Of a DNA stretch of 64,000 nucleotides, positions 11,060 to 23,287 are shown piece by piece. The translations under genes were made by a program, and so were the position numbers. The notes beneath the pieces are model-generated. The model did not search any database and had not been told where the DNA came from. It saw only the letters and a list, made by a program, of their open reading frames with translations. The first letter of the stretch is position 1. Each line of letters opens with the position of its first letter. Origin of the DNA: Tragulus kanchil (lineage: Eukaryota; Chordata; Mammalia; Artiodactyla; Tragulidae); the NCBI GenBank assembly GCA_022376925.1, contig JAIOJX010000002.1, forward strand, positions 40,943,501 through 41,007,500. The letters run 5' to 3'.

Positions 11060-11628
11060 CTAATTGATGGCATAGAACTCTTAAACTTCACCATCAAAAT
11101 GAGGCCAAGACTGAACAGGAGCTGGGGTCTTAGAGCCAGATTCCTATCTGATCCCCAACCCAGATTATAATCAGAAGCCACCTGATGCCCGCAAGGCTCT
11201 GGAACACAAGTGACTAATTTGGACACATAGGAAGGGCCCAGTAAATGGGAGGTGCTATTTTAAATATTTAGAGATTACAAACTAAGAACAGAGATAGAAA
11301 CGTCAGAAGTGTTATAGTATGTACACTCAGGAAACTGGTCTATTGTAATCTGCATTTTTCAAAACTATTTGCTGCCTAAAAACTAATTCTTCTATTTCCT
11401 TTCCTCTTCAATATGTTACTTATTGAAGTCACATCTTAATCCCACCAACACTTTGTCAGGATAGCTTTGAAGAAACAAAGCCCAACAAAAAAATAATAAA
11501 TATTCTCCCTTGTGAGCTGTGCCTCGGGGTTGGTGGTTACAAAGAAGGGATGAAAGGGCTTTGAAGAAGTAAATTCCATCTCAGAACAGTTTTACTGTTT
11601 TGAAAAATTGCCCGCTTTATTCATATTA

Positions 11629-12738
11629 AAATCCTCTAAAATTAAAAAAAGACTTGTGAAATAAGGTGATATTTGCCATTACTATTTTCAAAGAGAAAAC
11701 ACTCTCTTAGGTTTTAAAGACAATGCTGTTCTGATTATTTTCTCATCTGACTGGGCTACTGTGAGCCCATAGATAACATAGCTAAGTGCTACCCCAGTTC
11801 TTTTCAGGGGAAAATACACTCTATTGTCATAAACTAACATCTGTTTCAGGTGTTTTAAATAAAATGGAAAAAATCATAATGTTTTTCTTTCTTACCTTGT
11901 ACAACTGAGCTATTTTCTTTCAAACTCTGTGAATAATTCGTTCTGTGGATATAATGATATTCTTAGTACATTTGCAGGGTGAAAAAAAAATGCTGCTAAT
12001 CACTGTACTGAACCACTTCAGCCCACGCAATGAAATCATGAAGCAGTTTTATTTTTGTCTCTCACTGTTCATTCAAATATATTCTCTGGCACTAGTATTT
12101 CCCTGGTCTGTGGCTGAAATTTAGAACAGGTCCCATTATTCCTGATTTTTTATAGGTAATACAAGTTTCTCCAGGTGGTAATAACTATAGCTAGTCAAAG
12201 GTGATAGCAACTCAAAACTTCATTTAGAGTCAGCTCTACCCATGTCCTGTGGAAGGACAACTTCTAAAAGCGTAAGAAAGATGTGATTGGAGGAGAAAAG
12301 TATCTTCCTCATACTGTGTTCTTGATGAAACAGGAGAACTACCTAGGCACTGAATTTCCCAGCAGATTGTGGGCACCACCCATGGCAACAGAGTCTGGTC
12401 CTCACGTCTGGGACAGAGTGACCATGATGCTGAAGTCTAGGATCCTCAGAGACCAGCCTGGCAGCAACCTACAGCCTCTTTCAGCCCCCACTGCTGCCAC
12501 AACCTGAGGCCTAGCCTTGAGCTTGAACAACCTTGACAGAAAATACAGAGAGAGACAAGCGTTTGGGGAATGAGGCCTCCGTGAGGTCAGGCAGGATTGT
12601 GGAAAAGTGAAGGAAACGCCTTTGGATGCAGAATTCTGGGAACCTTGGGGGAGGCTGGAGGAAAGTGATTGTTTGAGTATGATCTCAAGGCCTGAGAAAG
12701 AGGAAGTTGTACAAAGAAGTGTATTCACAAATATCTTC
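11629..12738. other. Unique stretch, no gene recognised
   Basis: AT-rich to about 12200, then more balanced. Open frames of 74 (12283-12507, plus) and 108 codons (12402-12728, minus) look like chance; no domain, signal peptide or splice-bounded exon is visible. Confidence 0.45.
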
Positions 12739-14922
12739 TAACACACATACAGTCTGAGACAAAAGTGCAGAAAGAATTCAAGAGTATTTCCCGCACGACT
12801 TTGGGGAGGTTTCTACCCCCACCCCACAGTTCCTGAGTGGCTCCAATTCCCTCTTTGTTAATGTCTTGGAAACATTAAGTCTGAGTGTTTATCAGAGTAG
12901 CAAAGAAGCAAACAGCAAAATCGTGAGAACTGTCTTCCATGTTCCACAAAATTCCTTCTAAGGATACGATGCCTGCTAATCAACTGGCGGCCGTGTCCTT
13001 GCAGGACTGAGCACCCACCACTGCTCCATCTGGTACCTCAACAGTGGTAAAGTGGTGGGAACGCAGACTTTCTGCCAAAGATACCTTGTGTGGTGCTGCC
13101 ATTAGCCTAATAAATAAATTGTCCCTCATTTGTGAAAAAGAAACATTTTCAGGAGGGCGAGTGAGTATGCTTTACAAGTTCAATTTTTTTTAACATTAGG
13201 TCACAAATCCGAGAAGCCACTATTGAAAGAAACTGTTTTAGAAAACACTACCTGATCTCTGATTTCCCTGTCCCTGGCCACAGCTTTCTTTTGAACAAAC
13301 AGTACCCAGCCTTAAGACCAGAACCATTGCGTCTCTGCAGGAGCCAAAGTCAATGTGCTAGAAACTGATGAACAGGAGGGATGAGGGGGCGGTGTTGGTG
13401 CTCAAGACAGAGGTTTCCACGGGCAGGTCAGAACAGCTCTGGGGACTCTGGGGGATCAGATCACCTGTGGGAGCCTGGGGCTGGGGGCTTCTGTTGTGCT
13501 CCAAGGAGCACAGACACTCCAGCGTCCACAGGGAGCAAGTGCTCAGCCAGAGCTCAGTCACTGTGCTCTGCTCACCATTATTACAAATCTGGAAAGTCAG
13601 TGCTCTCAGGGATTACACAGTCCTTTCCCCAGAAACATTGAAATTTAAATTGTCAAGAGAGAAAAAATAAATTTATTTCAATCCATATTGAATAAACAAT
13701 GCTAAGCAATATAAACCCATGTTCCAAAACAATTCTTGTGTTTCAACCAGATAATAGGCCCAGAACACTCTTTACGTCAACAGTGGAACTATGCAGAATT
13801 CTGGGAACCTTGGGGAGGCTGGAGGAAAGTGATTGTTTGAGTATGATCTCACCAAAAATTAAAATTTCTTTTTAACACACATACAGTCTGAGACAAAAGT
13901 GCAGAAAGAATTCAAGAGTATTTCCACGACTTTGGGGAGGTTTCTACCCCACCCACAGTTCCTGAGTGGCTCCAATTCCCTCTTTGTTAATGTCTTGGAA
14001 ACATTAAGTCTGAGTGTTTATCAGAGTAGCAAAGAAGCAAACAGCAAAATCGTGAGAACTGTCTTCCATGTTCCACAAAATTCCTTCTAAGGATACGATG
14101 CCTGCTAATCAACTGGCGGCCGTGTCCTTGCAGGACTGAGCACCCACCACTGCTCCATCTGGTACCTCAACAGTGGTAAAGTGGTGGGAACGCAGACTTT
14201 CTGCCAAAGATACCTTGTGTGGTGCTGCCATTAGCCTAATAAATAAATTGTCCCTCATTTGTGAAAAAGAAACATTTTCAGGAGGGCGAGTGAGTATGCT
14301 TTACAAGTTCAATTTTTTTTAACATTAGGTCACAAATCCGAGAAGCCACTATTGAAAGAAACTGTTTTAGAAAACACTACCTGATCTCTGATTTCCCTGT
14401 CCCTGGCCACAGCTTTCTTTTGAACAAACAGTACCCAGCCTTAAGACCAGAACCATTGCGTCTCTGCAGGAGCCAAAGTCAATGTGCTAGAAACTGATGA
14501 ACAGGAGGGATGAGGGGGCGGTGTTGGTGCTCAAGACAGAGGTTTCCACGGGCAGGTCAGAACAGCTCTGGGGACTCTGGGGGATCAGATCACCTGTGGG
14601 AGCCTGGGGCTGGGGGCTTCTGTTGTGCTCCAAGGAGCACAGACACTCCAGCGTCCACAGGGAGCAAGTGCTCAGCCAGAGCTCAGTCACTGTGCTCTGC
14701 TCACCATTATTACAAATCTGGAAAGTCAGTGCTCTCAGGGATTACACAGTCCTTTCCCCAGAAACATTGAAATTTAAATTGTCAAGAGAGAAAAAATAAA
14801 TTTATTTCAATCCATATTGAATAAACAATGCTAAGCAATATAAACCCATGTTCCAAAACAATTCTTGTGTTTCAACCAGATAATAGGCCCAGAACACTCT
14901 TTACGTCAACAGTGGAACTATC
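12739..14922. repeat. ~1.13 kb direct duplication no. 5 (12739-13792 / 13873-14922)
   Basis: Offset 1134. The filler at 13793-13872 starts with a near copy of bases about 12628-12682, upstream of the first copy, then an A/T-rich patch replaces the next ~50 bases. Differences include C-run lengths near 12815 and 13945. No repeat family or gene is recognised; an open frame of 100 codons (13368-13670, repeated at 14497-14799) has no recognisable domain. Confidence 0.9.
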
Positions 14923-15221
14923 AGGAATGTTTCCTTTATCATCACCATCATTATATAGAGGAGAGTTCTGTCGTGTGTCAGGTGTTTGATATCTATCTGT
15001 GTTCTTTGATTCTTTTGATGGCACTTAATGTGGATGAACACACAAGGAAATGATACATGAATATTTTCCCATAGGGAAAGTTGCAATATTCTTAAGTTCT
15101 CTCCATCTCAGATACCTAATCACCAACACATATAAACAAACACACACACTGTCACATCAGGAGAATGGCTGAGATTATCTAAAATAAGCTCATTATTTTC
15201 CATTTGTCAAAAATGGAGGCA
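14923..15221. other. Unique stretch, nothing recognised
   Basis: AT-rich DNA with a short ACACACAC run near 15140; no gene signal. Confidence 0.5.
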
Positions 15222-15718
15222 GGGCTTCCCTGGTAGCTCAGTGGTGAAGAGTCCATCTGCCAATGCAGGAGACACAGGTTTGATCCCTGATCTGGGAAGA
15301 TCCCACATGCTGTGGAGCAACTAAGCCCATGAGTCACAACTACAGAGCCTATGCTCTAGTGTCTCGGAGCCACGATTATTGAGCCCATATGCCCTAGAGC
15401 CTGAGTTCCACAACAAGAGAAGTCACCGCAACAAGAAGATCCCAGATGCTGTGGAACAACTAAGCCCATGAGCCACAACTATGGAGCCTGTGCTCTAGAG
15501 CCTCAGAGCCACAACTATTGAGCCCATGTGCTACAACTGCTGAAGTCCATGTGTCCTACAGCCCGAGTTCCACAACAGAAGAGGTCATCGCAACAAGAAG
15601 CCTGCTCACCTCAACTAGAGAGGAGCCTCCACTCCCTGCAACTAGGGAAGAGCCTATGGCAGCAGTAAAAACCCATAATAGTCAAAAATAAATAAAATAA
15701 ATTTTTTAAAAAATTTTA
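15222..15718 (+). mobile_element. CHR-2-like SINE with internal tandem duplication
   Basis: The head is GGGCTTCCCTGGTAGCTCAG with the B-box region near 15280. The body has GCAACTAAGCCCATGAG, CACAACTACAGAGCC and CAACAAGAGAAGTCACCGC. A second diverged body follows: about 15296-15432 corresponds to about 15438-15600, both with the ATGCTGTGGAACAACTAAGC-type start and a TTCCACAACA-type middle. The tail is AAATAAATAAAATAAATT near 15690. At ~500 bases it is longer than a normal CHR-2 copy. The divergence between its halves shows a genuine old duplication, unlike the ~1.1 kb duplications. Confidence 0.82.
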
Positions 15719-16368
15719 AATGAAGGCAGAAAGAGTAACTGAATTTTCTTAAAGTCACTTAAGCACAACACCACAGGAGACCAAGTCCTGAAGAGGACCT
15801 CAGTCTGTGCCACATATTAACACCATAAAACCTGCTCTAGAGGCCTCAGTTACGTAAGCATGACGAAAGGAGAATATTTTATTTAAACTAATGTTGATAA
15901 GGGCAATAGCTTGACTGATAATGTAACATTATTACAAAGAACCAACTCACTGAAAAAGACCCTGATACTGGGAAAGATTGAGAGCAGGAGCAAAGGAGGT
16001 GGGCCCAGCAGCTGAGGCCACTCCTTCACACCATGTTATCAAAAGTGCAAGAATGGACCTGAGATTCAGAAAGTGAAAGTCATGCTGGAATTTAGAACCT
16101 GACTTAATATTCTTGTGAATCCCCAGTGACTAACCTGAACTTAACTGAACAGATCGTAGACCTTATCTTGTCTACAATACTTCAGGACAACTGCCCCAGC
16201 CTCTGTCACACCCCTGTGCTTCAGGTGTAGCTCTCAGTGGCCCTTGGCTCTCATCCACATCCCCACTTTCATTCAGAAAAGTGAGGATATGAAAATAAAG
16301 TCCAGCCACTGACTTTCTCCCAAGTAACACACATTGTGGAAAAGTACACACTTGGGGTGACTCTTTTT
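15719..16368. other. Unique stretch with one BovB scrap
   Basis: Bases 15939-16000 (CCAACTCACTGAAAAAGACC then GATACTGGGAAAGATTGAG) are a short BovB fragment, plus strand. Nothing else is recognised. Confidence 0.55.
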
Positions 16369-16445
16369 TAAATTAATGATTTATCTTAATTGGGGGATAA
16401 TAGCTTACAATATTGTGATGTCCTGTGCCCTACATCAGTTTCTCT
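16369..16445 (-). mobile_element. Short L1 3'-end fragment, minus strand
   Basis: TTATCTTAATTGGGGGATAA followed by TAGCTTACAATATTGTGATG and CTACATCAG reads as the complement of the L1 3' end also seen at 5438-5625. Very short. Confidence 0.5.
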
Positions 16446-16796
16446 TGTAATAAATTCTCGGTAAAATACATCCAACAGGCACTTCACCTTGGAACTCCGA
16501 CACGTCTCACTGGTAACTTTCTTTCTGTCCCTCTTCCTCCCTTCTTTCTTTCTAGAATTGTTTTATTGACATACACCGTCTTCTTCTCTTATCCAGTTTC
16601 CCTTTCTGTGGTTTCAGTTACCCATTGTTAACTGCTGTCTGAAAATATTAAACACAAGAGATTCCAGAAATAAACAGTTTCTAAGTTTTAAATTGCATGG
16701 TGTTCTGAGTAGCGGGATGAAATCTCCTGATGTCGGCTCGGTCCACCTGCGTGGAGCTTCAGTTATTCATCCTGCATGTCAGCTCCTGGCCACTTC

Positions 16797-17275
16797 AGTC
16801 AATTCCATTCCATTGCTCAGTCATATCTGACTCTGTGAGCCCATGAACTGCAGCACACCAGGCTTCTCTGTCCTTCACCATCCCCCAGAACTTGCTCAAA
16901 CTCACGTCCATTGAGTTGGTGATGCCATCCAACCATCTTATCCTCTGTCATTCCCTTTTCCTTCTTCCTTCTATTTTTCCCAGCACCAGAGTCTTTTCCA
17001 ATGAGTCAGCTCTTTGCATCAGGTGGCCACAGTATTGGCACTTCATCTTCAGCATCAGTCCTGCCAATGAATATTCATGGCTGATTTCCTTTAGGATTGC
17101 CTGGTTTGATCTCCTTATACTCCAAGGAACTCTCAAGAATATTCTCCAACTACACAGTTCGGTGGCATCAATTCTTTGGCGCTCAGCCTTCTTTATGGTC
17201 CAGCCTTCACATATCCATACATGGCAACTGGAAAAACCATAGCTTTGACTGTACAGACCTTTGTTGGCACTTAGC
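16797..17275 (-). mobile_element. BovB LINE fragment, minus strand (~480 bp)
   Basis: The longest BovB piece in the window. In order it contains CCATTGCTCAGTCATATCTG, TCCATTGAGTTGGTGATGCC, AGAGTCTTTTCCAATGAGTC, TATTCATGGCTGATTTCC, GGCGCTCAGCCTTCTTTATG and AAAAACCATAGCTTTGAC, the complement of the BovB 3' coding end. Translation of the minus strand gives a BovB-like peptide with breaks, so it is a dead fragment lacking the endonuclease and most of the reverse transcriptase. Confidence 0.88.
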
Positions 17276-19036
17276 AGCTAATTAACTGTCCACTATCCCA
17301 GGGTTTGTGTTCAAGTGACCTCCCTTTGACTTAATGATAGCCCCGAAATGCCAGAGCAGTGATGCTGAAATTCAGATCTGCCAAAGGGAGAAGGGAGAGA
17401 GATCCCGTCCAGGGGAAAGGTGAACGTTCTCAACTTAAGAAGGAAAGAAAAACATGTGTAAGCTGAGTTGGCTAAATTCTGTGTAAGAACAAGTCCTCTC
17501 TCTCTATGAAAAGTCACAACCACAGTGAGTGGTGAGTGCTCAGTTAAAATGGAAAAGGCTTTACATATGAGCACAATTTGGAGAGCCTGAGAGGGACATT
17601 GCACTCAGTAACTTTACTCAGTGTGCTTTGATCATCCATCTCATGCTGTGGAGTAATGGGGATAAAGCAGGGGATGAGGCTATGATGCTTGCTTTCTTAC
17701 CAAGGCTCCTCATTTTTCTTAAGTAAATGCCCCTTGTGTTATTTCATGCCTTTTATTAATCTCAAGATTTCTGGAGAGGTATTAATGAATTTTGGGGAAA
17801 GTTATTAATAAGCTTTTATTGATAAAATTATTCAAAAACTTTCATTAATAATAAAAGTTATTAATAAACAAAACATTAATTAGACTTTCTCTGTGCTTTT
17901 CCATAGGGGTAAGCTCTGGAGGTTCTCTGTGGCTCCAGAAGTATCTCCTGTGACGGCTCCTTCTTTCCTCCCCTCCCTTCCCCCCACCTCCACAGCCCAC
18001 TGTCCACTGTGGGCGATTGTCTGTCCCTGGATAAGGAGCAGGGTGGAGAACTCGACCAACCAGCCTGTACCAGACTGGCTTCTCCATCCTTCTGCTACAA
18101 GAAGGAAGGGTTTGACTGACACTAATTCCTCCTCTTATGTGCAATCTTCTCATTACTCCCATTTCGAAGAAAAAGAAACTGCAAGTTGGAATATTTAAAT
18201 AGTTTATGAAAGGCCACACTGTAACTGATGAGAATTAAAATGAACTGGTTTGCCTGACTCTTCTAATCTGTCCAGGATTACCACATTGTCTAATAATATT
18301 ACCAAATCATCAGAGGATTTTATAAATAAAGTTGTTGCAGTTGTTTTCACAATGCTTAAAAATACTTATCCCTATTTCTGTGATACACTCAATTTTGATA
18401 TTCTCCATTTCTATTTCTCCTCCTTCACGGCTAGGATCAGGGGCTGGATCCAGTGCACCTTCAGGCTTACTGTCCTCCACAAACATCTTCTGAGATAACG
18501 CGTTTCTCTGTGTAGAGTCGACAGACAAGGGAAGAATGTGTCTGCTCATATGACTGACACACAGAATACAGTCGTGGTTGGTGACACAGGCCGGTGTCAC
18601 TTGGAAAGTGAGTTTGCTTCATGGACACTTAGCCAGTATCAGACATGATGTGATATCATTATTAAAACTCAGATGATTTGGGGAAAGGAGGAGGAAAGAA
18701 AAATCTGTATTTCACTAAAGTTTTATGCTAATATTTCTCACTTTGCTCTAATTTTTCAGGGATACTCTCCTAGTAAAGCTCTACTTGATTTTTATTTCTA
18801 TTTCACTTGCAATCACATTACTCTCCTATAGTTGGTGGCAAAATGAACTTATTTTCTCATTATCTCTGCTGTAGAAAATTTTGATCTAGGAGGGAGTACA
18901 CCGATAATCCCACTTTATAAAATTAGATGAATTGTAACCCTGATATCTTTATTTGAATACTAGAAAGAGATTCTATCAGCCTCTCTAGTGATACCCTTTC
19001 TCTGGGTTGGCAATAGGCAAGAATAGATAGGAAATG
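17276..19036. other. Unique stretch, no gene recognised
   Basis: AT-rich, with a very AT-rich patch at 17750-17880 that contains two GTTATTAATAA motifs. Open frames of about 100-125 codons near 17845-18219 lie on both strands in a locally GC-richer patch and show no domain. Confidence 0.45.
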
Positions 19037-19801
19037 ACAATCCTGCTCACCCTATTGAGAAAAGGCTATCATGACTTACCAAGTGACTGTATAAATCCTC
19101 TTAAATCCTGACAGAGAGAATAAGTGAGATTTATTCAGTGCCCATAACAGACATTATAATTAAAGCTCCTTCTCATAATAAACTAAGAATATAATTCTGT
19201 TCCTAGACCTGTCCCCAGAGGAATTTTCTAGCAATGCTCACATGAAATCCCAATAAAGTTCTTTAAACTACAGAGCTAATTTGAAGACTTTAAATACCAC
19301 ACTTAACATTTAGCTTAGGTCTGAGTCTTGTAATAGGATGTAAACATCAGTGTCTAGCAGAACAGAATGTTTCCAAGTACTCTAAGCTTATCAGTAAAGT
19401 AGGAACTCACTGTAACCGAGCAAAAAACAATGGTTGCAATCAAGCAAAAAAATAAAAAATAAAAAAACACCATAAATCCAAATGGACGTGCTTGAATTTA
19501 AGTGAAAAGAATACACAGAGATAGGATTTAGAAAGATTAATTTTAAAATCCTAATTGATCAATAGTCTGAAGAGATCATCAGGTTATAACCATACATAAA
19601 AATATTTTGTTTTCTAAAAATCAGTTTGTCTTGAGGATAAATTCTAACTCCAATCAATAATGCTGAGCTCATCATGTACGTAGTATTATCTCAAGGGCTT
19701 TTTAAAATTCATACCAAATGTCACATTCTCAACACAGAGGCCTTTAAGTCCACTTAGACTGCACAGCCAACCCTAGAACAATGAGGTTGATCTGAGTATA
19801 A

Positions 19802-19940
19802 GTTATAGTCAGCCTCCATGCCCTGGTTTTGTCTGCATCTGGGGATTCAACAAACCACGGACCTTCTCAGTGTTTCCTACTGAAAACGACCTGCCTCCAA
19901 GTAGACTCACACAGTTCTAACCTAAGAAGTTCAAGGTCAA
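19802..19940. mobile_element. MER2/Tigger-like DNA transposon remnant
   Basis: AGTCAGCCTCCATGCCCTGG and GGGGATTCAACAAACCACGG resemble one end of MER2/Tigger-type elements. The segment closes with TTCAAGGTCAACTG, resembling another Tigger-type terminus. Internal sequence is mostly lost. Exact family is uncertain. Confidence 0.45.
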
Positions 19941-20899
19941 CTGTATTTTTTTTTCATTTTAACCCATATTGACAATTCAAGGCATAATATATTCATATCT
20001 GATCATGATGAGGATAGCTCTTACTATTGAGGTCGTTTAGTTGCTAAGTTGTATCCAATGCTGTGGGATCCAATTGAGTCCACTATAAAAAGGCCTATCA
20101 TGACTTACCAAGGTTTGGGAAAACTGAAAAATACAATCCTGCTCACCCTATTGAGAAAAGGCTATCATGACTTACCAAGTGACTGTATAAATCCTCTTAA
20201 ATCCTGACAGAGAGAATAAGTGAGATTTATTCAGTGCCCATAACAGACATTATAATTAAAGCTCCTTCTCATAATAAACTAAGAATATAATTCTGTTCCT
20301 AGACCTGTCCCCAGAGGAATTTTCTAGCAATGCTCACATGAAATCCCAATAAAGTTCTTTAAACTACAGAGCTAATTTGAAGACTTTAAATACCACACTT
20401 AACATTTAGCTTAGGTCTGAGTCTTGTAATAGGATGTAAACATCAGTGTCTAGCAGAACAGAATGTTTCCAAGTACTCTAAGCTTATCAGTAAAGTAGGA
20501 ACTCACTGTAACCGAGCAAAAAACAATGGTTGCAATCAAGCAAAAAAATAAAAAATAAAAAAACACCATAAATCCAAATGGACGTGCTTGAATTTAAGTG
20601 AAAAGAATACACAGAGATAGGATTTAGAAAGATTAATTTTAAAATCCTAATTGATCAATAGTCTGAAGAGATCATCAGGTTATAACCATACATAAAAATA
20701 TTTTGTTTTCTAAAAATCAGTTTGTCTTGAGGATAAATTCTAACTCCAATCAATAATGCTGAGCTCATCATGTACGTAGTATTATCTCAAGGGCTTTTTA
20801 AAATTCATACCAAATGTCACATTCTCAACACAGAGGCCTTTAAGTCCACTTAGACTGCACAGCCAACCCTAGAACAATGAGGTTGATCTGAGTATAAGT

Positions 20900-21040
20900 T
20901 ATAGTCAGCCTCCATGCCCTGGTTTTGTCTGCATCTGGGGATTCAACAAACCACGGACCTTCTCAGTGTTTCCTACTGAAAACGACCTGCCTCCAAGTAG
21001 ACTCACACAGTTCTAACCTAAGAAGTTCAAGGTCAACTGT
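20900..21040. mobile_element. MER2/Tigger-like remnant (duplicate)
   Basis: Duplicate of 19802-19940. Confidence 0.45.
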
Positions 21041-21125
21041 ATTTTTTTTTCATTTTAACCCATATTGACAATTCAAGGCATAATATATTCATATCTGATC
21101 ATGATGAGGATAGCTCTTACTATTG

Positions 21126-21334
21126 AGGTCGTTTAGTTGCTAAGTTGTATCCAATGCTGTGGGATCCAATGAGCTGCAGTCCACCAGACTCCTCTGATCA
21201 TGGGATTCCCCAAGCAAAAATATGAGAGTGGGTTGTCATTTCCTTCTCCAAGGGACTTGCTCAACCCAGGGATCAAATCTGTATCTCATGCATTGGCAGG
21301 TGGATTCTTTACCACTGAGCCACCAGGAAATCCC
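21126..21334 (-). mobile_element. Bov-tA SINE, minus strand
   Basis: GCTAAGTTGTATCCAATGCT, CCACCAGACTCCTCTGATC, GTCATTTCCTTCTCCAAGG, then the tRNA-like end GGATCAAATCTG and CCACTGAGCCACCAGGAAA. The 5' end is also present at about 20036-20073 (duplication 6). Confidence 0.9.
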
Positions 21335-21635
21335 TGTTATTGAAGTGATCAGGATGTTACCAGCCAGGACCTTGACAGGTTGTTGTCATCTAGCTATCTA
21401 TTAGAAACTATTTTTACTGCTTCTGCAAAAGACTATGTTTTTCTACTCTTCTCACTTTGCAAAATGATCTCTACTTTTTCCGGGCAGTTGTATTAGAAAT
21501 TGTTACATACAAAAGTTCACTCATGTTTTGGGCAGGTGCCACTTTTGCTGATGTCCTTAGGAGTGGATGTTGCTACCAAGGAAATGACCTAAAATTTATT
21601 TTCCTCATAAAAAATTAGAAAACACAGTTTCACTT

Positions 21636-21722
21636 GCTCAGTTCCAGGATCCTCTCTCTGTGGGATTCTCCAGGTAGGAATACTGGTGTAGGTTGTCATT
21701 CTCTTCTGGCAGATGGTGGCTC
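21636..21722 (-). mobile_element. Bov-tA fragment, minus strand
   Basis: TCTGTGGGATTCTCCAGGTA and ATACTGGTGTAGGTTGTCAT match the middle of a minus-strand Bov-tA. A duplicate lies at about 22722-22808. Confidence 0.7.
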
Positions 21723-22224
21723 CTAGTTTTGTAGATAATGAGTTTACATTCTTTCTTTTTCTCTTTTACCCTCCTTCCCTTGAATGTCTATGCCTAGCAT
21801 GCTGCCTTCATGACTTGTAAAGAGGAGAGTGGTTATAGGGAAAAAGAAGAGAAATACAGCCATCGAACTAAATTCTAAAAACACTCCCACCATTAAAACT
21901 CTATAATTTTAGCCAGTTTATTGAAATACCCTGGTCTTTGATTGAAAGCGAGGTAGTAAACAGCACTTCTACAACCTGACGCACTCGGTGCTGTCCTGGG
22001 AGCTGTTGCAGCCACTCTAATGTCTACCGTAACCCCACTCCAAGTGGACGCTGGCCCTCAGTTTGTGATTTTCCACAGACTCGGCCATTATATGTTGGCA
22101 AATCCAAAATAGTATTTGTTTGAAAGATGCAAGGTCAGAGTGTAATGCAAGAGCGGTAAATAAGGTCTGAAGGGGGAATTTATGAATACCAATAACTTTT
22201 CAGTGTATTAATGATCGATGTTGG

Positions 22225-22421
22225 GCTAAGTTGTATCCAATGCTGTGGGATCCAATGAGCTGCAGTCCACCAGACTCCTCTGATCATGGGATTCCCCAAG
22301 CAAAAATATGAGAGTGGGTTGTCATTTCCTTCTCCAAGGGACTTGCTCAACCCAGGGATCAAATCTGTATCTCATGCATTGGCAGGTGGATTCTTTACCA
22401 CTGAGCCACCAGGAAATCCCT
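22225..22421 (-). mobile_element. Bov-tA SINE, minus strand (duplicate)
   Basis: Duplicate of the minus-strand Bov-tA at 21126-21334, missing the first bases because of the junction. Confidence 0.88.
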
Positions 22422-23287
22422 GTTATTGAAGTGATCAGGATGTTACCAGCCAGGACCTTGACAGGTTGTTGTCATCTAGCTATCTATTAGAAACTATTTT
22501 ACTGCTTCTGCAAAAGACTATGTTTTTCTACTCTTCTCACTTTGCAAAATGATCTCTACTTTTTCCGGGCAGTTGTATTAGAAATTGTTACATACAAAAG
22601 TTCACTCATGTTTTGGGCAGGTGCCACTTTTGCTGATGTCCTTAGGAGTGGATGTTGCTACCAAGGAAATGACCTAAAATTTATTTTCCTCATAAAAAAT
22701 TAGAAAACACAGTTTCACTTGCTCAGTTCCAGGATCCTCTCTCTGTGGGATTCTCCAGGTAGGAATACTGGTGTAGGTTGTCATTCTCTTCTGGCAGATG
22801 GTGGCTCCTAGTTTTGTAGATAATGAGTTTACATTCTTTCTTTTTCTCTTTTACCCTCCTTCCCTTGAATGTCTATGCCTAGCATGCTGCCTTCATGACT
22901 TGTAAAGAGGAGAGTGGTTATAGGGAAAAAGAAGAGAAATACAGCCATCGAACTAAATTCTAAAAACACTCCCACCATTAAAACTCTATAATTTTAGCCA
23001 GTTTATTGAAATACCCTGGTCTTTGATTGAAAGCGAGGTAGTAAACAGCACTTCTACAACCTGACGCACTCGGTGCTGTCCTGGGAGCTGTTGCAGCCAC
23101 TCTAATGTCTACCGTAACCCCACTCCAAGTGGACGCTGGCCCTCAGTTTGTGATTTTCCACAGACTCGGCCATTATATGTTGGCAAATCCAAAATAGTAT
23201 TTGTTTGAAAGATGCAAGGTCAGAGTGTAATGCAAGAGCGGTAAATAAGGTCTGAAGGGGGAATTTATGAATACCAATAACTTTTCA

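Larger units (their letters stand above)
9381..11628. repeat. ~1.15 kb direct duplication no. 4 (9381-10480 / 10528-11628)
   Basis: Offset 1147. The filler at 10481-10527 begins with a copy of bases about 9323-9350, just upstream of the first copy, then becomes unrelated before the second copy starts. The copies differ by single bases (T10387/G11536, T10464/C11613) and an A-run length near 11487. The unit holds one minus-strand Bov-tA and otherwise unremarkable DNA. Confidence 0.9.
19037..21169. repeat. ~1.1 kb direct duplication no. 6 (19037-20073 / 20133-21169)
   Basis: Offset 1096 with almost no differences. The filler at 20074-20132 contains a near copy of bases 19061-19083 (GGCCTATCATGACTTACCAAG against GGCTATCATGACTTACCAAG). 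The right edge lies in a minus-strand Bov-tA and overlaps duplication 7 by about 31 bases. The unit holds a MER2/Tigger-like remnant. Confidence 0.92.
21139..23287. repeat. ~1.09 kb direct duplication no. 7 (21139-22202 / 22225-23287)
   Basis: Offset 1086. The 22 filler bases at 22203-22224 have no clear source. Both edges are unrelated to transposon ends; the left one lies inside the Bov-tA. The unit includes a second Bov-tA scrap at about 21636-21722 (repeated at 22722-22808). Confidence 0.92.
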
